Shown here: positions 5,513-10,323 of the stretch, one piece after another
Position numbering within the stretch: the first letter of the stretch is position 1
Layout of the letters: each line of letters opens with the position of its first letter
Assembly (NCBI GenBank): GCA_016199425.1
Contig: JACQGT010000232.1
Coordinates: forward strand, 1-10,323
Source: Chloroflexota bacterium
Lineage (GTDB): Bacteria; Chloroflexota; Anaerolineae; Caldilineales; Caldilineaceae
Direction: 5' to 3'
DNA: 10,323 nucleotides
Translations under genes and position numbers: made by a program
Notes under the pieces: generated by a model
Told to the model about the DNA's origin: nothing
The model's database searches: none
The model's input: only the letters and a program-made list of their open reading frames with translations

Positions 5513-5962
5513 ATGAGCCCAACCCGTAGACCTATCCGCGGGCTGGGAGAGATCGCGCTGCGGGTAGACAATTTGGACGCTATGCAACGCTTCTACGCCG
5601 ATGTGATCCGTCTGGAATTGATGCAGCGCTTTCCCACGAGCGCCTTCTTTCGCATTGCCGAAGGCTTTGCCGGGCATACGCAGATTCTCGCACTCTTTGA
5701 CCGCAGCACCGCACCCGGCTATACAGGGCTGGACCCGGCGCGCACGACGGTTGATCACATCGCCTTTGTCATTGCCCTGGCCGACTTTGCCCCAGAGCAG
5801 GCGCGCCTGGAAGGGCTAGGGCTGAACGTTCGCACGGCAGAACACGCCTGGACCCAGTGGCGCAGCCTCTACGTGGACGACCTGGAAGGCAATACCGTCG
5901 AACTGGTCTGCTACGATCCGTCCATCGACCCGCCACTGGCAGCCAGAAGAGTGCAGGTTTGA
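5513..5962 (+). CDS. VOC superfamily protein (glyoxalase/dioxygenase fold)
   Basis: This 149-residue protein has the two beta-alpha-beta-beta-beta halves of the vicinal oxygen chelate fold. The first half begins LGEIALRVDNLDAMQRFYADV (split here as LGEIALRV and MQRFYADV). The second begins VDHIAFVI and ends LYVDDLEGNTVELV. By alignment with family patterns, the metal positions are E13 (usually His), H82 and E130. Glutamate at the first position is uncommon but could still bind metal. The family includes glyoxalase I, extradiol dioxygenases, fosfomycin/bleomycin resistance proteins and epimerases, and the reaction here cannot be assigned. AGAGGAG with a spacer of 8 supports the start. The URO-D gene follows after 25 bp, so the two are probably co-transcribed. 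Confidence 0.9.
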   Translation: MSPTRRPIRGLGEIALRVDNLDAMQRFYADVIRLELMQRFPTSAFFRIAEGFAGHTQILALFDRSTAPGYTGLDPARTTVDHIAFVIALADFAPEQARLEGLGLNVRTAEHAWTQWRSLYVDDLEGNTVELVCYDPSIDPPLAARRVQV

Positions 5963-5987
5963 TTCCACCCATCACAAGGAGGCAGCT

Positions 5988-7184
5988 ATGTCCGCAGATA
6001 CACGCCCCTGGTCCATGCGCGAGCGTGTGCGCGCCGTGCTCAGTGGGCAAAAGCCCGATCGTCACCCCTTCATCGACCGCCTGGAACTGTGGCAGAAGGG
6101 GCTGTCCCACACAGGCGGTCTGCCACCCGAATACGCCGGCCTTTCCCTGAATGCCGTGCATGAGAAAGTTGGCATCGGCCGCCAAAAGATGCAATCGCCC
6201 TATGCCCTGCGTCTGCGCGGGGTGGAGATGACAAGCACATTCAACGGCGAACCCTTCGCCGCGGAGAGTGAACCGGTCGTGCCCCGCTTTCCCGACGTGG
6301 ACAGTCTGGTGCCCCAGGAGAGGGTGGGCGAAACCCACATCCGCCTGGACACGCCCGTGGGCGCGCTGACCGTCGAGTATGTGATGTTGGAAGAGATGCT
6401 GGCCGCGGGGGCGCGCTGCTATCTGGCAAAGCACCCCATCACCAGCGATGATGACTACAGAGTGGTGGAATATATCCTGGAACGGATCGAATTTGTGCCC
6501 CAATTCGACCACTTCCGGGCTGTTCAGGCCCACATCGGCGATATAGGCTATGTGATTCCGATGATGGAGCGTATCCCCTTTCAACAGCTTCTCATCGACT
6601 ATTTCGACAGCGTGAGCTTCTTCTATGCCCTGCACGACAACCCCACGGCCATCGCCCGTTTGCTAACGCTGTTGGACGAGAAGGTCAGCGACACGATCGG
6701 CCGCCTGGCCGATCTGGACGAACTCTATGTGGAAATTGGCGACAATCTGGAGGGGGCGATGACCAATCCCAATCTCTTCCGCCAGTACGCCCTGCCCGCC
6801 TATCAGCGCTACACCGAGATGCTGCACGCCCAGGGCAAGCGGGTGGGCAGCCACACCGACGGTAACCTGCATTCGCTCCTGGGATTGCTGGCCCAGTCGG
6901 GTCTGGACGTGTGCGAGTCGGTGGCTGCCGCGCCGCTGGTGCCCTATCCCTTTGCGGAAATTTGGGCTGCCTGGCAGAATGGACCGATCATTTGGGGCGG
7001 CATTCCCACGCCCCTGCTGGAGGCTCGCATCCCAGAAGAGGAGATGCGGGCCTATGTGGAGGGTCTGCTGGAGACGGTGGGGGATCGACCAATTATTTTC
7101 GGCGTCAGCGATATGGTGCTCCCCGTCAACGATATCGAGCGGGTGGCCTGGATCGCCCAGACTATCGAGGCATATCCGCTGTAG
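5988..7184 (+). CDS. URO-D superfamily protein, methyltransferase-like (not HemE)
   Basis: This 398-residue protein belongs to the uroporphyrinogen decarboxylase / cobalamin-type methyltransferase superfamily. It starts with the common RERVRAVLSGQKPDRHPFID. HemE's substrate-binding RQAGR motif is absent; the equivalent stretch is DRLELWQKG. The C-terminal half has SHTDGNLHSLL, with H289, D291 and G292, then C309 in DVCES. These positions correspond to the H-x-x-G-N and later Cys regions of MtaA/CmuA-type enzymes, where His and Cys bind zinc. A methyl-transfer role is therefore possible but unproven. Unlike MtaA it has no neighbouring corrinoid protein in this window. AAGGAGG with a short spacer gives a strong start. 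The VOC gene is 25 bp upstream. The downstream 144-bp gap is full of repeat sequence. Confidence 0.9.
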   Translation: MSADTRPWSMRERVRAVLSGQKPDRHPFIDRLELWQKGLSHTGGLPPEYAGLSLNAVHEKVGIGRQKMQSPYALRLRGVEMTSTFNGEPFAAESEPVVPRFPDVDSLVPQERVGETHIRLDTPVGALTVEYVMLEEMLAAGARCYLAKHPITSDDDYRVVEYILERIEFVPQFDHFRAVQAHIGDIGYVIPMMERIPFQQLLIDYFDSVSFFYALHDNPTAIARLLTLLDEKVSDTIGRLADLDELYVEIGDNLEGAMTNPNLFRQYALPAYQRYTEMLHAQGKRVGSHTDGNLHSLLGLLAQSGLDVCESVAAAPLVPYPFAEIWAAWQNGPIIWGGIPTPLLEARIPEEEMRAYVEGLLETVGDRPIIFGVSDMVLPVNDIERVAWIAQTIEAYPL

Positions 7185-7201
7185 AGCTGCGCTTTTTAAG
7201 A

Positions 7202-7241
7202 GGGACGCTGATTTTTCTGATCTGTAGTGATCGACGCAGAT
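7202..7241 (+). repeat. Dispersed intergenic repeat, copy 4 (plus orientation, degenerate)
   Basis: GGGACGCTGATTTTT, then CTGATCTG, TGATC and GACGCAGAT, follow the same order as the reverse complement of copies 1-3. It is in the opposite orientation to those copies because the upstream gene here is on the plus strand. It begins 17 bp after the URO-D stop codon. Confidence 0.65.
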
Positions 7242-7281
7242 TGTTACCCGCTTCGATCTGCCCGATCCGCGTTCCATTCCA

Positions 7282-7312
7282 AATCCGCGCAGATCCTTCC
7301 CATCCGTGTTCT
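7282..7312 (+). repeat. AATCCGC...ATCCGTGTTCT unit, degenerate copy
   Basis: The ends AATCCGC (7282-7288) and ATCCGTGTTCT (7302-7312) match those of the units at 4600-4627 and 5457-5484, but the centre differs (GCAGATCCTTCCC). It stops 16 bp before the ATG of the PLP-enzyme gene. Confidence 0.6.
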
Positions 7313-7328
7313 TTTGTAAGGACCATTT

Positions 7329-8498
7329 ATGACAACCAATAACAACTGGCGTATGGAAACTGTCGCCATCCATGCGGGCAAAGAGATCGATCCAACCACC
7401 GGCGCGGTGATGCCGCCGCTGCACCTCTCCACCACCTACGAGCGCAAGGCCGACGGCTCGTATCATCAAGGATTTTCCTACATCCGCGGGGACAACCCGA
7501 CCCGCCGCGCGTTGGAAGATGCCCTCTGCGCGTTGGAGGGGGGCGTCTGCGCGGCCACCTTCGCCTCGGGCATGGCCGCCATTATGAGCGTCTTCCAGGC
7601 CCTGCGTCCCGGCGATCACGTGCTGATTCCCGACGACATCTACTTTGGCACAAAAGTGATGATCGCAAAGATCTTCACCCCCTGGGGGCTGAGCAGCCAG
7701 ACTGTGGACATGACCGATCTGGACGCAGTGCGGGCGGCCATGCGTCCCAACACCCGGATGCTCTGGATCGAGACACCCTCCAATCCTCTGCTGAAAATTA
7801 CGGACATTGCCGCGATGGCGGAGCTGGCCCACGACGCTGGCGCGATTCTGGCCTGTGACAGTACCTGGCCCTCCCCCGCGCTGCAACGCACCCTGGCCCT
7901 GGGCGCGGATCTGTCCGTCCACGCCACCACCAAATATCTGGGCGGCCACAGCGATCTGCTGGGCGGCGCGGTCATCGCCCGCCAGAACAGCCCCTTCTTC
8001 GACAGCATCCGCGTGATCCAGCAGACCGGCGGCGCGGTGCCGTCCCCCTTCGACTGCTGGCTGCTCCTGCGCGGCATCCGCACCCTGCCCTATCGGATGC
8101 GCGGCCACTGCGAAAACGCGCAACGGGTGGCGGAGGTTCTTTCCCACCACCCGAAGATCGAAAAAGTTTATTACCCCGGCCTGTCCAGCCACCCCGGCCA
8201 CGCCATCGCCGCCCGCCAGATGTCCGGCTTCGGCGGGATGCTCTCCATCCAACTGTGGGAGGACGGCCTGCATACCGGCGAGCAGAACGCGCGGCGCATG
8301 GCCAACCGCACGAAACTTTTTGTCCAGGCCACCAGTTTGGGCGGCGTGGAGAGCCTCATCGAACACCGGGCTTCCATCGAAGGGGCCGTGACCAGCGCCC
8401 CGGCCAACCTCCTGCGTCTCTCCGTGGGCCTGGAACACCCGGATGATCTCATCGCCGACCTGGAGCAGGCTCTGACAGATGCGGTGGGGTTGGAGTAA
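7329..8498 (+). CDS. Cys/Met-metabolism PLP-dependent enzyme (cystathionine gamma-synthase/lyase-like)
   Basis: This 389-residue protein is a complete fold-type I Cys/Met metabolism enzyme, which works on gamma-substituted sulfur amino acids in the cytoplasm. Landmarks in order are FSYIRGDNPTRRALE, a phosphate-binding ASGMAAI, DDIYFGTKV with the active-site tyrosine region, ETPSNP, D177 in ACDST, and HATTKYLGGHSD with the PLP lysine K202. The C-terminus has SLGGVESLIEHRASIEG and LLRLSVGLEHPDDL. The cysteine typical of methionine gamma-lyase after the Tyr-Gly is absent (YFGT). Cystathionine gamma-synthase, gamma-lyase or beta-lyase, or O-acyl-homoserine sulfhydrylase, are all possible, so no gene symbol is given. 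AAGGA (spacer 7) supports the start. mutS begins 5 bp after the stop, so the two are almost certainly co-transcribed and may be translationally coupled. Confidence 0.95.
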   Translation: MTTNNNWRMETVAIHAGKEIDPTTGAVMPPLHLSTTYERKADGSYHQGFSYIRGDNPTRRALEDALCALEGGVCAATFASGMAAIMSVFQALRPGDHVLIPDDIYFGTKVMIAKIFTPWGLSSQTVDMTDLDAVRAAMRPNTRMLWIETPSNPLLKITDIAAMAELAHDAGAILACDSTWPSPALQRTLALGADLSVHATTKYLGGHSDLLGGAVIARQNSPFFDSIRVIQQTGGAVPSPFDCWLLLRGIRTLPYRMRGHCENAQRVAEVLSHHPKIEKVYYPGLSSHPGHAIAARQMSGFGGMLSIQLWEDGLHTGEQNARRMANRTKLFVQATSLGGVESLIEHRASIEGAVTSAPANLLRLSVGLEHPDDLIADLEQALTDAVGLE

Positions 8499-8503
8499 AA
8501 GAT

Positions 8504-10323
8504 ATGACCACACCCATGCGCCGCCAATACCTGGACATCAAGCGCCAGTACCCGGAGTGTATCCTCTTTTTCCGTCTGGGCGACTTTTACGAAACTTTCG
8601 ACGACGACGCCAAAATCGTGGCGGGGGTCTGCGATGTGGTGTTGACTAGCCGCCCGGTGGGCGACAACCAGCGGGTACCCCTGGCCGGTGTGCCCTATCA
8701 CAGCGTAGAGGGGTATCTGGCCCGGCTGGTGAAAGCGGGCTACAAAGTCGCTGTAGCCGAGCAGGTGAGCGAAGCCGGTAACGGACTGGTGGACCGAGAG
8801 GTGCGGCAGGTGGTGACAGCAGGGACCATCACCGAACCATCGATGCTGGACGAGGATCGCAACAACTACCTGGTGGCTGTGGCTTTCAACAGCCGGGGCA
8901 CAGAGGCGGGGATCGCCTATTGCGACATCACCACCGGCGAGTTTGCCGCGGCCCAATTCGAGGAGAACGGCAGCGCCGCGGTGGAGCGCAAAGTGGGCGA
9001 GGAGTTGAGCCGTCTGCACCCCAGCGAGCTGATCGCCGCCGATTGGTCGCTTCAGAATACAAACCTCGGCCCGCTGCTGGAGAGTCTGGGCGCGATCGTC
9101 TCCGCTGTGGAGCCCTGGCAGGTGGAGATGGAGACGGCCCGCCAAAACCTGCAACGCCATCTGAAAGTATCCAGTCTGGACGGTTTCGGGCTGCACGGGC
9201 AACCCCAGGCCATCCGCGCCGCGGCGGCCGTCGTGGCCTATCTGACCGCCATGCAGCCGGCGGCCCTGTCCCAGCTTACCAGCCTGCACACCTACACTCC
9301 CCACGATTATATGACGCTGGACGAGTTCACCCGGCGCAATCTGGAGCTGACCGAGACCATCCGCGGCGGCCAGGTGCAGGGCAGTCTGCTCGGCGTGCTG
9401 GACGAGACGGCTACGCCCATGGGTGGGCGGATGCTGCGCCGCTGGTTGGGACTGCCGCTGTTGCAAGTCGCGGCCATCAACCGCCGCCTGGACGCGGTGC
9501 AGGCTTTCGTCGAACGCACCCGTGTGCGCACGGAACTGCGCCAGGCGTTGCGGGGATTGGGCGATCTGGAGCGCTGGATCAACCGCATTACCCAGGGCAA
9601 CGGGCTGCCTAGGGACCTGGTGGGCAGCCGGGAAGCCTTGCGCCGCATTCCCCAGATTCGGGGGCTGATTGCCGACGGGGCGTGGCTCTCGGCCTTCGAC
9701 GACCCGCAGACAGGGCAGGGTTTTGCCGATAACCTCCTGGCTCAATTGCCCGCCTGCGACGATCTGCTGGCCCTGCTGGAAGCGGCCATCGCCGACGAAC
9801 CGCCCGCTACACTGGGCAACACCGGGCTGATCCGGGATGGCTACAGCGAGGAGTTGGATTCGATTGTACATAAAAGTCGTCACGCCAAAGATTGGGTGGC
9901 TAATCTGGAACGCACCGAACGGGAGCGGCTGGACATCAAAAGCCTGAAGGTGGGCTACAACAAAGTCTTCGGCTACTACATCGAAATCACCAACACCCAC
10001 GGCGACAAAGCGCCCGCAGATTACATTCGCAAGCAGACGCTGAGCAACGCCGAGCGCTACATCACCCCGGAACTGAAGGAGTACGAGTCGCTGATTCTCA
10101 ACGCCGACGAGCGCCGCCTGGAGATCGAGCAGGCCATCTTTCGCCGGGTCTGCGCACAGATATCCGAGGAGGGCGAGAAGCTGCGTACCCTGGCCAATGG
10201 CCTGGCCCTGTTGGATGTCTACAGCACACTGGCCGCGGTGGCCCAGAAACGACGCTACAACCGCCCCCGGATCGATGAGGGCGATAGGGTCGAGATTGCC
10301 GCTGGCCGCCATCCGGTGGTGGA
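8504..10323 (+). CDS. mutS: DNA mismatch repair protein MutS, 5' part (cut by window edge)
   Basis: MutS recognises mispaired bases and starts mismatch repair. The frame stays open from the ATG at 8504 to the window end, giving 606 codons of an expected 850-900. The mismatch-binding Phe-x-Glu is F28-Y29-E30 in FRLGDFYETF; the N-terminus is about 8 residues shorter than E. coli's. VPLAGVPYHSVEGYLARLV, VAVAEQV and VDREVRQVVTAGT complete domain I. Then come the connector and core lever domains (TRRNLELTETIRGG, LLGVLDETATPMGGRMLRRW). The clamp region is followed by KVGYNKVFGYYIEITN and YIRKQTLSNAERYITPELKE. The window ends at GRHPVVE, just before the Walker A loop of the ATPase domain. GGAG (8492-8495) overlapping the end of the preceding gene serves as ribosome site, with a spacer of 8. 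A long reverse-strand frame here is only a shadow. Confidence 0.97.
   Translation, partial: MTTPMRRQYLDIKRQYPECILFFRLGDFYETFDDDAKIVAGVCDVVLTSRPVGDNQRVPLAGVPYHSVEGYLARLVKAGYKVAVAEQVSEAGNGLVDREVRQVVTAGTITEPSMLDEDRNNYLVAVAFNSRGTEAGIAYCDITTGEFAAAQFEENGSAAVERKVGEELSRLHPSELIAADWSLQNTNLGPLLESLGAIVSAVEPWQVEMETARQNLQRHLKVSSLDGFGLHGQPQAIRAAAAVVAYLTAMQPAALSQLTSLHTYTPHDYMTLDEFTRRNLELTETIRGGQVQGSLLGVLDETATPMGGRMLRRWLGLPLLQVAAINRRLDAVQAFVERTRVRTELRQALRGLGDLERWINRITQGNGLPRDLVGSREALRRIPQIRGLIADGAWLSAFDDPQTGQGFADNLLAQLPACDDLLALLEAAIADEPPATLGNTGLIRDGYSEELDSIVHKSRHAKDWVANLERTERERLDIKSLKVGYNKVFGYYIEITNTHGDKAPADYIRKQTLSNAERYITPELKEYESLILNADERRLEIEQAIFRRVCAQISEEGEKLRTLANGLALLDVYSTLAAVAQKRRYNRPRIDEGDRVEIAAGRHPVV

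Noticed and set aside
5988..7184. Annotation as heme-synthesis uroporphyrinogen decarboxylase (HemE)
   Set aside because: The RQAGR substrate-binding motif is missing, and the C-terminal half carries H-T-D-G-N and a later Cys as in the methyltransferase-like branch.
6663..8513. 616-codon open frame on the minus strand
   Set aside because: It is antisense to the URO-D-like and PLP-enzyme genes, crosses the repeat-filled gap between them, and has no recognisable domain.
8171..10312. 713-codon open frame on the minus strand
   Set aside because: It lies entirely opposite mutS and the end of the PLP-enzyme gene, both with strong family motifs. GC-rich codon usage on the plus strand explains the long open antisense frame.

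Overview
The window looks like ordinary chromosome of a GC-rich bacterium, most likely a member of Chloroflexota (Anaerolineae/Caldilineae-like). This placement is an inference. It rests on gene content, on a secreted protein ending in a hydrophobic-Pro-hydrophobic tail of a kind I remember from that phylum, and on gaps filled with degenerate GATCTG / AATCCGCG / ATCCGTG word repeats. No phage, transposase, CRISPR array, rRNA or convincing tRNA is present.

Left part (1-4403), all minus strand. Reading in the direction of transcription: nth (endonuclease III, 4403-3756); a secreted or membrane-anchored protein of unknown function with a FN3-like C-terminal region (3511-2318); then the widely conserved set yggS (PLP homeostasis protein, 2218-1478), proC (pyrroline-5-carboxylate reductase, 1362-526) and yggT (small membrane protein, 413-168). 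A repeat sits between yggS and proC, and a short palindrome/direct-repeat cluster sits between proC and yggT.

Divergent gap (4404-4706) and right part (4707-10323), all plus strand. The order is a cytoplasmic beta-propeller-like protein (4707-5390), a small VOC/glyoxalase-fold protein (5513-5962), a URO-D superfamily protein that is not HemE (5988-7184), a Cys/Met-metabolism PLP enzyme (7329-8498), and mutS (from 8504), which the window edge cuts just before its ATPase domain. The VOC and URO-D genes are 25 bp apart. The PLP enzyme and mutS are 5 bp apart. Both pairs are probably co-transcribed.

The coding content is mostly housekeeping: amino-acid and PLP metabolism, base-excision repair and mismatch repair. 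The most unusual material is between the genes. A dispersed repeat family occupies most of the larger gaps and keeps a fixed orientation relative to the gene that ends just upstream. A related 28-bp element flanks the beta-propeller gene as an inverted pair with 26 of 28 matches. yggS appears to have a promoter placed so that its mRNA would be leaderless. I do not see a clearly new multi-gene system. The best functional lead is the VOC / URO-D-like / PLP-lyase run, which could handle a sulfur- or methyl-containing small molecule.
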